Shown here: positions 37,252-45,398 of the stretch, piece after piece
Layout of the letters: each line of letters starts with the position of its first letter
Numbering within the stretch: position 1 is the stretch's first letter
NCBI RefSeq assembly: GCF_041022165.1
Contig: NZ_CP163302.1
Coordinates: 3,720,001 to 3,784,000 of the forward strand
DNA length: 64,000 nucleotides
DNA from: Sinomonas sp. P10A9
GTDB taxonomy: Bacteria; Actinomycetota; Actinomycetes; Actinomycetales; Micrococcaceae
Reading direction: 5' to 3'
Notes under the pieces: model-generated
What the model saw: only the letters and a program-made list of their open reading frames with translations
What the model was told of the DNA's origin: nothing
Databases searched by the model: none
Translations under genes and position numbers: made by a program

Positions 37252-38079
37252 ATGAATGCCAGCACCCCTGACCTGGGCACGTACGAAACCCTCGAACTCG
37301 ATCTCACGGACCATGTCCTGACGCTCACGGTGAACCGCCCGAAGGCACTCAACGCGCTGTCCCAGCAGGTCGTGGTGGACCTCTGGAAGGCGCTCACGGC
37401 GATTCAGGATTCCTGCACGCACGACGCCGGGTGGCCGGTTCGCGGCGTGATCGTCACCGGCGCTGGGGGCAAGGCCTTCGTCGCAGGGGCGGACATCCGT
37501 GAAATGTCAGCGATGGATCCTGACACCGCCTCCGAATACGGCCGGTCGATGCACGCCGTCACCCTCCTCCTAGAGAAGGTCCCGGTCCCTGTCATCGCTG
37601 CGGTTGACGGCTTCGCGCTTGGCGGCGGCTGCGAGCTGGCTCTCGCGTGCGACTTCATCTACGCTTCCGAAGCCGCCCGGTTCGGCCAGCCCGAGGTCAA
37701 TCTGGGCCTCGTGCCGGGCTTCGGCGGATCGGTCCGTCTCCCCCAGCGCGTGGGACTCGGTCCCGCCCGGGAGCTCATCTACACGGGACGCCAGATCGAC
37801 GCCGCCGAGGCGCTGCGCCTCGGGCTCGTGAACCGCGTCCTTCCCACGCGGGACGAGCTCTTCGAGGCGGCGCGCGCCACGCTCGCCGAGGTCATCGGAA
37901 AGGCCCCGCTCGCCGTCGGACTCTCGAAGCAGTCGATCGCCGGGGCCGTGGGCCGCCGCACCAGCAAGGGACTCGAGGTCGAAGCCGAGGCGTTCCGCGA
38001 GGCCTTCACGACCGCCGACATGCAGGAGGGCACCGCGGCGTTCCTCGAGAAGCGGAAGGCCGTCTTCATCGGAAGGTAG
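37252..38079 (+). CDS. Enoyl-CoA hydratase
   Basis: 275 residues, ATG 37252 with GAGGACC upstream. Crotonase with both catalytic glutamates: FALGGGCELALACD and GQPEVNLGLVPGFGGSVRLP. The oxyanion strand is KAFVAGADIREM. It hydrates enoyl-CoA in beta-oxidation; it could act on crotonyl-CoA from the glutarate operon but lies 10 kb away. Single gene. Confidence 0.92.
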   Translation: MNASTPDLGTYETLELDLTDHVLTLTVNRPKALNALSQQVVVDLWKALTAIQDSCTHDAGWPVRGVIVTGAGGKAFVAGADIREMSAMDPDTASEYGRSMHAVTLLLEKVPVPVIAAVDGFALGGGCELALACDFIYASEAARFGQPEVNLGLVPGFGGSVRLPQRVGLGPARELIYTGRQIDAAEALRLGLVNRVLPTRDELFEAARATLAEVIGKAPLAVGLSKQSIAGAVGRRTSKGLEVEAEAFREAFTTADMQEGTAAFLEKRKAVFIGR

Positions 38080-38287
38080 GCGCCCCGGAGGTGGAGGGCG
38101 CGGGGGGGCTCTGGCTCAGGCCGCGGCTAGCCGTCGCAGACGCGCCGGATGGCCGTGGACCCGCCGGATGCAACCCCTCACACCCGACCGCAAGCCCTGC
38201 GGACAGCGGTTGACGATTCAAGCACCCATTGCCGACAACAAGCCCCCCCACAGCAAATCGAAAGGGTGCGGCAGCAGAGTTGTAGGC

Positions 38288-39742
38288 ATGACGGCGACAC
38301 TCCCCACCCCCCAGCCACCCACCCAGGCGCTTCCCCTAGCGACCGGACGCGCGGCTCTGGGCCGTGAGCTCAGGGCGCGGGGCCGGCGTCGTCTGCTCGG
38401 TGCCGATCTGCTCTCGGTCGCGGCGTGGGGCTCGGCGGCAGCTGCCGTCGCGCTCTACCTTGCGGACGGCGCGGCCGGGCAGTTCGGCACCGTGCCCCAG
38501 GCACTCACGGCGATCGGAATCATCGCCGGACTCATCGGCACCGACCTGGTGCTCGTGATGATGCTCCTCGCGGCGCGCCTCCCGTGGATCGACCGGGCCA
38601 TCGGGCACGACCACGCGATGTCGGTCCACGGAAAGCTCGGCAAGCCCTCCCTGTACCTCATCCTGGCCCACATGGTGTTCCTGCTCCTCGGCTACGGCGC
38701 GTCCGAGGGCCTCAACCCGATCGCCGAGGCCGTGTCCCTGTGGAACCTCGTTCCGGACATGTGGCTCGCGTTCGTCTCCATAGCACTGTTCATCGCGGTG
38801 GTCGTGACCTCGCTCGTCGCTGTGCGGCGCAAGATGCCGTACGAGTTCTGGCACGCCATCCACCTCCTCACCTACGCCGCGGTCCTGACCGGCCTCCCCC
38901 ACCAGTTCAGCGTGGGCGGGCTGTTCGCCGAGGGCCATTGGCAACGGCTCTACTGGGAGCTCTTTTACTGGACCGTGGTCGTGGCAATCGTCGGGTTCCG
39001 CGTCGTGGCACCGCTGGTCCGCACGTGGAGGCACCAGCTCACGGTGACCCGCGTGATCGAGGAGGCGCCCGGCGTCGTGAGCATCGAGATGACGGGCCTG
39101 CGCCTGGCCGAGCTCACGGGCGAGGGCGGAAGGTTCTTCATCTGGCGCTTCCTCGCCCCGGGCGTGTGGTGGCACGCGCACCCGTTCAGCCTCTCCGCGG
39201 AACCGAGCGGCCGCGGCGCCCCCTACGGCATCCGGATCACGGTCCGCGACCTCGGCCGCGGCACGGCGGCACTCCTGCGGATCCGGCCGGGAACCAAGGT
39301 CGCCCTCGCGGGCCCCTACGGCAACTTCGCCCACTCGTCCCGCACCCGGCCTGGCCTCGTGATGGTCGGCTCGGGCATCGGCATCACCCCGATCCGCGCG
39401 CTCCTCGAGCGGGCCGAGTTCGCCCCCGGTGACGCGACCGTGATCCTGCGCGGCGGCGACCCGAGCCGGCTCTACCTCCGCGACGAGATCGCCGCCCTCT
39501 GCCGGGCGCGCGGGGCCGTGCTCTACGAGCTCGTGGGGCACCGCGCCCGCGGCAAGTCATGGCTCCCCCGCCACCAGTCGGGCCTGCACCTGACTGACTA
39601 CCTCCCCGAAGGCGCACCCCCACTCACTGATTCCGACATCTACGTCTGCGGGCCCCGCGACTGGTCCGACGCCGTCCTCGCGGACGCGAAGGCCTCCGGC
39701 GCCGCAGATGCCCAGCTCCATCGCGAAAGGTTCGACTGGTGA
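38288..39742 (+). CDS. Ferric-reductase-like membrane flavocytochrome / NAD(P)H oxidoreductase
   Basis: 484 residues from ATG 38288. Six membrane spans of the ferric-reductase-like domain with candidate heme-ligand His in MSVHGKLGK, ILAHMVF, EFWHAIHL and GLPHQF. A C-terminal FAD domain (WWHAHPFSLSAEPSG) and an NAD domain (MVGSGIGITPIRALL, YVCGPRDW) follow. It passes electrons from NAD(P)H across the membrane. Its stop overlaps the FMN-binding protein start (GTGA), and ApbE follows, so it probably feeds a flavinylated extracytoplasmic acceptor. Confidence 0.9.
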   Translation: MTATLPTPQPPTQALPLATGRAALGRELRARGRRRLLGADLLSVAAWGSAAAAVALYLADGAAGQFGTVPQALTAIGIIAGLIGTDLVLVMMLLAARLPWIDRAIGHDHAMSVHGKLGKPSLYLILAHMVFLLLGYGASEGLNPIAEAVSLWNLVPDMWLAFVSIALFIAVVVTSLVAVRRKMPYEFWHAIHLLTYAAVLTGLPHQFSVGGLFAEGHWQRLYWELFYWTVVVAIVGFRVVAPLVRTWRHQLTVTRVIEEAPGVVSIEMTGLRLAELTGEGGRFFIWRFLAPGVWWHAHPFSLSAEPSGRGAPYGIRITVRDLGRGTAALLRIRPGTKVALAGPYGNFAHSSRTRPGLVMVGSGIGITPIRALLERAEFAPGDATVILRGGDPSRLYLRDEIAALCRARGAVLYELVGHRARGKSWLPRHQSGLHLTDYLPEGAPPLTDSDIYVCGPRDWSDAVLADAKASGAADAQLHRERFDW

Positions 39743-40269
39743 GAACACGAGCAGCAATCTCAGCCTCCCTCGCCTCCCTCGGCATCCTCGCCGTCGGCTG
39801 GCAGGCCGGAGCCCAGGCCCTCGAAGCGCAGGCAACCGCCGGCGGGAGCGCAGGGACGACAGGCACGACGGGAACCACCGGAAGCACGACGGCGTCCGGC
39901 ACCTCGGGCGCGTCCGGCACCTCGGGCTCCGCCTCTTCGGGGACCTCGTCCGGCACGAGCGCGAGCCAGACGACCGGCTCTCAGGCCAAGGCCCAGACGA
40001 CGTATGCCGGGAAGGCCGTCTCGACCAGGTTCGGAAATGTCCAGGTGCAGATCACCGTCCAGAGCGGCAAGATCACCGAGGTCACGGCCCTCCACCTCAC
40101 CGACGCGGAGATGAGGTCGCAGATGATCAGCGCCACGGCCGCCCCGATCCTGCGCTCCGAGGTGCTGCAGGCACAGTCGGCAAACGTCCAGACCGTCAGC
40201 GGGGCAACCATCACCTCCGATGCCTACCTGACCTCCCTCCAGGCGGCCCTCGATGCAGCCCATCTCTGA
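39739..40269 (+). CDS. Exported FMN-binding domain protein
   Basis: 176 residues from GTG 39739. An N-terminal hydrophobic segment (about 5-25) serves as signal or anchor. A Thr/Ser/Gly-rich linker (residues 32-85) leads to an FMN-binding domain with VQTVSGATITSDAYLTSL. Thr157 in SGAT is the site to which ApbE attaches FMN through a phosphoester. It receives electrons from the upstream membrane flavocytochrome. It overlaps both neighbours. Confidence 0.88.
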   Translation: MRTRAAISASLASLGILAVGWQAGAQALEAQATAGGSAGTTGTTGTTGSTTASGTSGASGTSGSASSGTSSGTSASQTTGSQAKAQTTYAGKAVSTRFGNVQVQITVQSGKITEVTALHLTDAEMRSQMISATAAPILRSEVLQAQSANVQTVSGATITSDAYLTSLQAALDAAHL

Positions 40270-41338
40270 TCCCACGCCCGTGCAGGCTCACGGCGAGCCG
40301 TCCCTGCCGGGTTCCGGCGAGCCCGCCCTGCAGGCCAGGACGTTCGTGTGCATGGGGACGGTCGTGAGCCTCACGATCCCCGTGCAGGCCGGTGCAGCGG
40401 ACGCAGGCTCGGCTGTTCGTCCTGTGCTGTCAGGCCACACCGACGCGGGTTCTACCGCCGCGCACGACGCGCAGGCCGTCGTCGACCGGCTCGAAGCGGC
40501 CACAGCCGTCGTCGAGGACCAGTTCGCCGGCCTCGACGCGCAGTTCAGCCTCTACAAGCCCACCTCAGAGGCGAGCCGGATCGCGCGCGGTGAGCTCTCG
40601 CTCATGGAAGCGAGTCCGCTCATGCGGGACCTGTATGCGGACGCCATCCGCTGGCGGCGGCGCACCGACGGTGCGTTCACGCCCGAGCGGCCGGACGGGC
40701 TCCTGGACCTCAGCGGACTCGTCAAGGGCTATGCGATCGCCGAGGCGGGGCGGTCCCTCGCGGCCCTCGGCCTCACGGACTGGTGCCTCAACGCGGGTGG
40801 AGACGTGCTCGTGTCCGGCTCACCGGCACCTCGACCGCCGATCTCCCGGGACGGCGGGCCACGCGGGGGCGCTGGGGCCTCCGCGTGGCTCGCGGGAATC
40901 GTGGACCCAGCGGATCGGCGCACACTCCTGGGCGCCTATCCGCTGGGTGGAACGGGGACGGCCCCGGACTCGGTCATGGACGCGGTCATGGGCGCGGCCC
41001 CAGGCATGGGAACCAGCCCCGCGGTGTCCGGCCGCGCGCTGTCCGGCCGCGCGCCGCGGCTGGCCCTCGCGACATCTGGCTCGGCCGAGCGCGGCGACCA
41101 CATCTGGACGGTCGGCATCCGCCGCGCTGGAGGCGGCGCCCAGCGCCCGGACTTCGTCCAGGTAAGCGTCGCGGCGTCGGACGTCGTCACGGCCGATGTC
41201 CTGGCCACCGCCATCGTGGCCGGCGGCCGCGCGACCCTCGATACCGTCACCGCCCGCTGGGACGTGGACGTGCTCGTCGTCACGCACGACGGCGCGCTGC
41301 TCGCCACGCCTGGATTCCGCGCCCCGAGCGCGGCGTAG
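40253..41338 (+). CDS. apbE: FAD:protein FMN transferase ApbE-like
   Basis: 361 residues. ApbE fold with CMGTVVSLTIPV, the FSLYKPTSEASRIARG strand, GLLDLSGLVKGYAIAEAG, LNAGGDVLVSG and LATSGSAERGDHIWT. It covalently attaches FMN to Thr in SGAT motifs, here the product of the gene it overlaps by 17 nt. A poorly conserved insertion with a repeated SGRALSGRAP sits at about residues 260-270. No lipoprotein signal peptide is evident at this start, which is unusual for an extracytoplasmic enzyme; it may act in the cytosol or start differently. Confidence 0.88.
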   Translation: MQPISDPTPVQAHGEPSLPGSGEPALQARTFVCMGTVVSLTIPVQAGAADAGSAVRPVLSGHTDAGSTAAHDAQAVVDRLEAATAVVEDQFAGLDAQFSLYKPTSEASRIARGELSLMEASPLMRDLYADAIRWRRRTDGAFTPERPDGLLDLSGLVKGYAIAEAGRSLAALGLTDWCLNAGGDVLVSGSPAPRPPISRDGGPRGGAGASAWLAGIVDPADRRTLLGAYPLGGTGTAPDSVMDAVMGAAPGMGTSPAVSGRALSGRAPRLALATSGSAERGDHIWTVGIRRAGGGAQRPDFVQVSVAASDVVTADVLATAIVAGGRATLDTVTARWDVDVLVVTHDGALLATPGFRAPSAA

Positions 41339-41416
41339 GGCGTGTCGGTGCAACGCGCCGGCTGAGGCGCCAGCCTGGCGCCCACCGCGACCAGAAAGGC
41401 CCACGGTTCGGGCGGC

Positions 41417-41860
41417 TCAGTGCCAGTCGCTGATCTGCTGATCGTCCGGGTCGGGCGAACCCACACCGGACTCGAGCAGCTGTTTGAGGCTGAGCAGATA
41501 GGTGGCCCACTTGGTACTGCAGTGGTGCATGAACTCGACCGGCTCTGCCCAGCCCTCGTGGGCGAACAGCACGATCGTGTAGTCGCCGGCCTGGCTGAGG
41601 TCCCAGCTCACATGGGTGCCGATCCATTCCGCCGGGCCGTCCACGACCTCCCAGAGGACCTTCTTCCCGGGCACCGACTCGATGACCTTCATGTCGAAGC
41701 CACCGGGGACGAAGCGGAAGGCGATCACGCCGCCCACGTCCGTGTTTCCCGTTGTGTTACGGGCCCACCAGCCGGAGAGCCCCTCGATCGTTGTGAGCGC
41801 CGCGTAGACATCGTCCGGCGACGACTTCGCGACTCCGATGCGATGCAGGATGTCGACCAT
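41417..41860 (-). CDS. SRPBCC / AHSA1-like protein
   Basis: 147 residues, ATG 41860 with GAAGGA upstream. START-like fold: LHRIGVAKSSPDDVYAALTT, the GLSGWWARNT turn, VIAFRFVPGGFDMKVIE and a C-terminal helix HHCSTKWATYLLSLKQLLE. Last gene of the ArsR-led operon. Ligand unknown. Confidence 0.85.
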   Translation of the reverse strand: MVDILHRIGVAKSSPDDVYAALTTIEGLSGWWARNTTGNTDVGGVIAFRFVPGGFDMKVIESVPGKKVLWEVVDGPAEWIGTHVSWDLSQAGDYTIVLFAHEGWAEPVEFMHHCSTKWATYLLSLKQLLESGVGSPDPDDQQISDWH

Positions 41861-41917
41861 TTCCGTGTCCTTCTTCTCTGCGTGGGGCCCTCTCTTGGTC
41901 GTGGGTCCCCTTGGTGG

Positions 41918-42403
41918 CTATCCCCGCGCCTCGAGGATGTCCTTGATCCGCGCGAGGTCTTTGACATTGGCGCGCCGCATCATCGCCTCCATGAGCGGAG
42001 CCGTGAGGGCAGCGAAGCCGCGCGGCGCGCCGTCGTTGCGGAGCGTCATGACCGTGCTTCCGGAGTGGTGGCTGTCGCCTCCGGACTGGTCAACGGCCCA
42101 CGTGTAGGTGGTGCGCATCGGGAACGGCCCCTGCGCGGTCGCCATGACGAGGCGTTCACCGGGCACGAACTCCTCGACGCGGTACGTGTACGCGAGGTCG
42201 CGGCCCATGAACCGGGCGCGGAAGTCGATCTCGCTTCCGACCGCCAGTGGCTTCGGTGTACGCCATACTGCGGAGCGGATGTTCGCGTACCACTCGGGCG
42301 CATTGTCCGGATCCGCGGCGTAGGCGGCGACGACGGCGCACGGCCGCGCGATCGTCGTCGCGACCTCGACATCGACCCGGCGGCCAGCGAGACGTTCAGC
42401 CAC
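41918..42403 (-). CDS. SRPBCC family protein
   Basis: 161 residues from GTG 42403, whose start overlaps the previous stop by 8 nt. Sequence: VDVEVATTIARPCAVVAAYA, then PDNAPEWYANIRSAVWRT, and an aromatic RTTYTWAVDQ strand. A longer reading from 42490 lies inside the upstream gene and is less likely. Third gene of the ArsR operon. Confidence 0.82.
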   Translation of the reverse strand: MAERLAGRRVDVEVATTIARPCAVVAAYAADPDNAPEWYANIRSAVWRTPKPLAVGSEIDFRARFMGRDLAYTYRVEEFVPGERLVMATAQGPFPMRTTYTWAVDQSGGDSHHSGSTVMTLRNDGAPRGFAALTAPLMEAMMRRANVKDLARIKDILEARG

Positions 42404-43388
42404 GGGAGGCCACCCGCCCGGTGAAGGCAACGAGGCGGTCGAGTGCGTGAGCGGACTCGTCGACGAGCTTGGCCCCGGCAAACGAGCCACTCGCCCGGAC
42501 CTGGTCCGTGATGGTCTCCTCGGCGAGCCCGAGGATGTATTGGGACAGCTCGGCGGAGACCTCGAGGTCTCGCCCGAGCGCCGACGCGTAGTCCCACGCG
42601 TGCACGAGCAGCTCGATGTTGAGGATGTTGGCCACGCTCGTCGCGGGCATCACGGCGAAGCCCATGTCCACCGTGCCCTCAAGGCCGCGGTGCGCGAGTG
42701 CCTCGAGCGTCGGCTGGATCACGACGGCGAGGCGCGCCTCGGCGTCGAACGTCACCGACGAGGAGGGGAATTCAGCAGGGAACTGGGCGCCTATAGCCGT
42801 ACCGATGCTCACGATGCTCCCGTGCAGGTGGTCGGTGAGGGCAGCGACGTCGAAGTCCTCGCACGGCGTGGGGCGCGCGGCGGCGTCGGGCGTCACGGCG
42901 GCGAGTACCCGGTCGAGGACGGCAAACGATGCGTCCGCGCCCGCGATCTGGTCGAAGTGCTCGGGCTGGACCCACACGTCGAGGCCTGCATCGCCCGTCC
43001 CTGCAAGCGCCGCAAGACGGCCGAGGTAATGCGTCCACCCCTGGGCGTGATCCTCCTCCTGTGCTGGGCTCAGACCGGCGTGTACGAGGGTGAGGTTCGT
43101 GCCGCCCTCGGCAGGCTCAAGCGTGATGGTGAGGTCCGAGGACCCGGGCGGCACCTCTCCGTGGCCCTCCCAGCCGAAGGCGAAGGCGATCCGGCGCCCG
43201 GGCTCGACCTCGGTGACGGTGCCTGCGGCGTAGGCGCCGGGGACAACGGTCCAGCGGAAGTCCCCGCCTGCGCGCAGGTCGATGCGGGAGGTGATGGTCA
43301 TCCAGCGGCGCAGGCGCTCGGGCTGGGTAACGAGGCCGAACGCCTCGTCCGGAGTGACGGGCAGGAACACGGTCTGTGCGAATGTCAT
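42396..43388 (-). CDS. SRPBCC-TIGR03086 (mycothiol-dependent DinB-like) fusion protein
   Basis: 330 residues in two domains. Residues 1-130 are AHSA1-like (TVFLPVTPDEAFGLVTQPER, then a SRIDLRAGGDFRW strand). Residues about 145-330 are a helical DinB-like/TIGR03086 domain (LDRVLAAVTPDAAARPTPCE, DFDVAALTDHLHGS, LNIELLVHAWDYASALG), whose His residues resemble the metal site of mycothiol-dependent enzymes. Its ATG overlaps the arsR stop (ATGA), and its Shine-Dalgarno lies in the repeated arsR tail. Confidence 0.85.
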   Translation of the reverse strand: MTFAQTVFLPVTPDEAFGLVTQPERLRRWMTITSRIDLRAGGDFRWTVVPGAYAAGTVTEVEPGRRIAFAFGWEGHGEVPPGSSDLTITLEPAEGGTNLTLVHAGLSPAQEEDHAQGWTHYLGRLAALAGTGDAGLDVWVQPEHFDQIAGADASFAVLDRVLAAVTPDAAARPTPCEDFDVAALTDHLHGSIVSIGTAIGAQFPAEFPSSSVTFDAEARLAVVIQPTLEALAHRGLEGTVDMGFAVMPATSVANILNIELLVHAWDYASALGRDLEVSAELSQYILGLAEETITDQVRASGSFAGAKLVDESAHALDRLVAFTGRVASRG

Positions 43389-43789
43389 GACGGTCCTTCG
43401 GATGGGGTCTGGCCTTCGGATAGGTTCTGGCCTTCGGATGGGGTCGGGCCTTCTGACGGGATCTGGCCTGTAGGCCCTGGAGCCGGACCGGACGCCGCGA
43501 GGGCGTGCGCGTCTGCGACCAGGAGGTTGAGCTCGTTCGTCCAGAACACGGCTACCTGCTCGTGCAGGCGGGCCATGCCCTTGGCCGATAGCCGATAGAG
43601 CCGGTTGCGGCCCTCCTTGCGGACCTCGACGAGGCCCACCTCCGCGAGGAGGAGGAGGTGCTGGGAGATGGCGGATCGCGTCGCCGCAAAGCGATCAGAC
43701 AGCGGCGTGACCGCGGACTCCCCTGCCGCGAGCAGTTGGAGGATGCGGCGGCGCGTAGGCTCCGCAGCGACTTCCAGGAGATCGGGCAT
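43385..43789 (-). CDS. ArsR/SdpR-type transcriptional regulator
   Basis: 134 residues. Winged helix with AEPTRRRILQLLAAGESAVT, the recognition helix in ATRSAISQHLLLLAEVGLVE and a GRNRLYRLS wing. The C terminus holds four PSEG-type hexapeptide repeats coded by an 18-bp unit. Heads a four-gene operon with three SRPBCC genes. A 24-bp palindrome lies 4 bp before its start codon and is the likely autorepression site. Confidence 0.9.
   Translation of the reverse strand: MPDLLEVAAEPTRRRILQLLAAGESAVTPLSDRFAATRSAISQHLLLLAEVGLVEVRKEGRNRLYRLSAKGMARLHEQVAVFWTNELNLLVADAHALAASGPAPGPTGQIPSEGPTPSEGQNLSEGQTPSEGPS
43392..43463 (-). repeat. 18-bp tandem array at arsR-SRPBCC junction
   Basis: Four units of 18 bp encode PSEGPT-like hexapeptides. 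Each unit contains CGAAGG, a Shine-Dalgarno-like core on the minus strand. The last GAAGG is 6 nt from the SRPBCC ATG. The frame is preserved on copy-number change. Confidence 0.9.
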
Positions 43790-43793
43790 GAAT

Positions 43794-43817
43794 ATACGTT
43801 AGTCATCACTAACGTAT
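43794..43817. promoter_or_regulatory. Palindromic ArsR operator
   Basis: Arms ATACGTTAGT and ACTAACGTAT (10 bp, perfect) are separated by CATC. It lies 4 bp upstream of the ArsR start and would overlap the transcription start. Confidence 0.75.
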
Positions 43818-43867
43818 TAAGTCAACGGTTCGGAGGGGCATGCCTTCGGTGGTGTCTGGAATGAGCT

Positions 43868-44635
43868 CTACAGGCGGGTGAGGATGGGGTACTTCGGGCT
43901 CAGGCCGTCGCCCGAGGAGCGGCCCGTGAGCCGGCGCATGACCCAGGGCCCCGCGAACTCGCGGACCCACACGGCATTGGCCCTCAGCTGCTCAACACGG
44001 CTGAGGACGGGCAGCTCCGGCATCTCCGGGACGTCGGCGAGGCCCTCGTGCTCGAGGACGCTGAGTACCCGGTTGGCCATCGTCGCGTGGCCGAGGGAGG
44101 ACATGTGCATGCGGTCGGTGTCCCACATGCGCCAGTCCTGGAATTCATGGAACCGCCAGTAGTCAACCAGCGCTGCGCCGTGGCGCTCGGCGATCCAGCG
44201 TACCTGCTCGTTGTAGATCGCGGTCCGTCCGCGCATGGCTCCGAAGACCTTCGAGGAGCCTGCGTCGAACCCAGTGAAGAGGAGCACACGGACCCCCGCC
44301 CCGACGAGCCGGGCGACCGCCGCGTCGTAGTCCTCGAGCAGCGCGTCGATGTCTACCTTGGGCCGCAGGATGTCGTTCCCGCCCGCATAGAGCGTCACGA
44401 GCGTGGGCCGCAGCGCGAGCGCCGGCTCGATCTGCTCGGCCAGGATCGCGCGGATCTTGCGTCCGCGGATCGCCAGGTTCGCGTAGCCGGTTGCAGGGTC
44501 CGCAGCCTGGAGCTGCTCCGCAACCCGGTCGGCCCAGCCCCGCACGCCGTTCGGGCGGGACGCGTCCGGATCGCCCACGCCCTCGGTGAACGAGTCGCCC
44601 AGTGCCACGAAGCGAGTGGTGAAGTCGGCGCTCAC
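43868..44635 (-). CDS. SGNH/GDSL hydrolase
   Basis: 255 residues from GTG 44635, which overlaps the marR stop (GTGA). Block I RFVALGDSFTEGVGD (nucleophile Ser), block III VTLYAGGNDIL and block V WDTDRMHMSSLGH (Asp-His). A cytosolic esterase or acyl-hydrolase; no signal peptide. It is a paralogue of the protein at 57726-58565. The long upstream in-frame extension runs through marR in another frame and is not coding. Confidence 0.87.
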   Translation of the reverse strand: MSADFTTRFVALGDSFTEGVGDPDASRPNGVRGWADRVAEQLQAADPATGYANLAIRGRKIRAILAEQIEPALALRPTLVTLYAGGNDILRPKVDIDALLEDYDAAVARLVGAGVRVLLFTGFDAGSSKVFGAMRGRTAIYNEQVRWIAERHGAALVDYWRFHEFQDWRMWDTDRMHMSSLGHATMANRVLSVLEHEGLADVPEMPELPVLSRVEQLRANAVWVREFAGPWVMRRLTGRSSGDGLSPKYPILTRL

Positions 44636-45279
44636 GGTGTCGCCTCGCCGTCGTGCGTCTCGGCTTCGGCAGCGGGCGCTGTCGTCCCGGCGGGCGCTGT
44701 CGTCCCAGATGTCAGCTCGGCGGCCCCAGCCGGCGCCGCCCTCCCGGCTGGCTCTGTCGCCCCAGCCTGCGCAGCCTTGGGACGCTCGCCCTCGATCCGG
44801 GCCTGGTCGCGGAAGATCCAGTGGTCCGCCTGCAGCTTGCCAACAATCTTCTCCGCGATCTCGGCCAACCGGGCCACGTCCTGCGGGTCGAGGGGGTCGA
44901 GGACGATCTGCCGCACCCGCTCCACGTGGTCGGGGGCGAGGTCCACGATGGTTTCCCACCCGGCGTCGGTCAGATGGGCGGTGGTGACGCGGGCGTCGTC
45001 GGGCGAGGGGCGGCGGTCGATCCAGCCGCGTGCCTGGAGCTTGGTCACAACGTGCGAAAGCCGCGACAGCGACGACGAGGTACGCGATGCCAGCTCCTTC
45101 ATCGGGAGCAGACGCCCTTCGGCCTCGGAGAGCATCGCGAGGACGTTGTAGTCGAACAGGGAGAGCTTGTTCAGCTGGGTCAGGTGGGCGTCCAGTGCAG
45201 CAGGCAGGAGGGTGCTCACGCTCAACAGGGCCAGCCAGGCCCGGCGTTCTTCGGCGGTCAGCCAACGGGGTTCCGTCAC
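44632..45279 (-). CDS. MarR-family regulator
   Basis: 215 residues from GTG 45279 (a TTG at 45288 would add three). HTH: LSLFDYNVLAMLSEAEGRLL, PMKELASRTSSSLSRLSHVV, TKLQARGWIDRRPSPDDARV. The last 60 residues are an Ala/Gly/Thr-rich tail (AGTTAPAAEAE). TATGCT lies 8 nt upstream of GTG 45279, so the mRNA may be nearly leaderless. Translationally coupled to the SGNH hydrolase. Confidence 0.85.
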   Translation of the reverse strand: MTEPRWLTAEERRAWLALLSVSTLLPAALDAHLTQLNKLSLFDYNVLAMLSEAEGRLLPMKELASRTSSSLSRLSHVVTKLQARGWIDRRPSPDDARVTTAHLTDAGWETIVDLAPDHVERVRQIVLDPLDPQDVARLAEIAEKIVGKLQADHWIFRDQARIEGERPKAAQAGATEPAGRAAPAGAAELTSGTTAPAGTTAPAAEAETHDGEATP

Positions 45280-45398
45280 GGATACCAAGCATAGGCTGTG
45301 AACATCCTGAACCGGCTGCGCGGACCGTTCCGCGCGGGCTGCCGCGGGCCCTAGCCTGACGTCGCAGGCTCCACCGACCCCAGCGCCAAGGAACAGCC

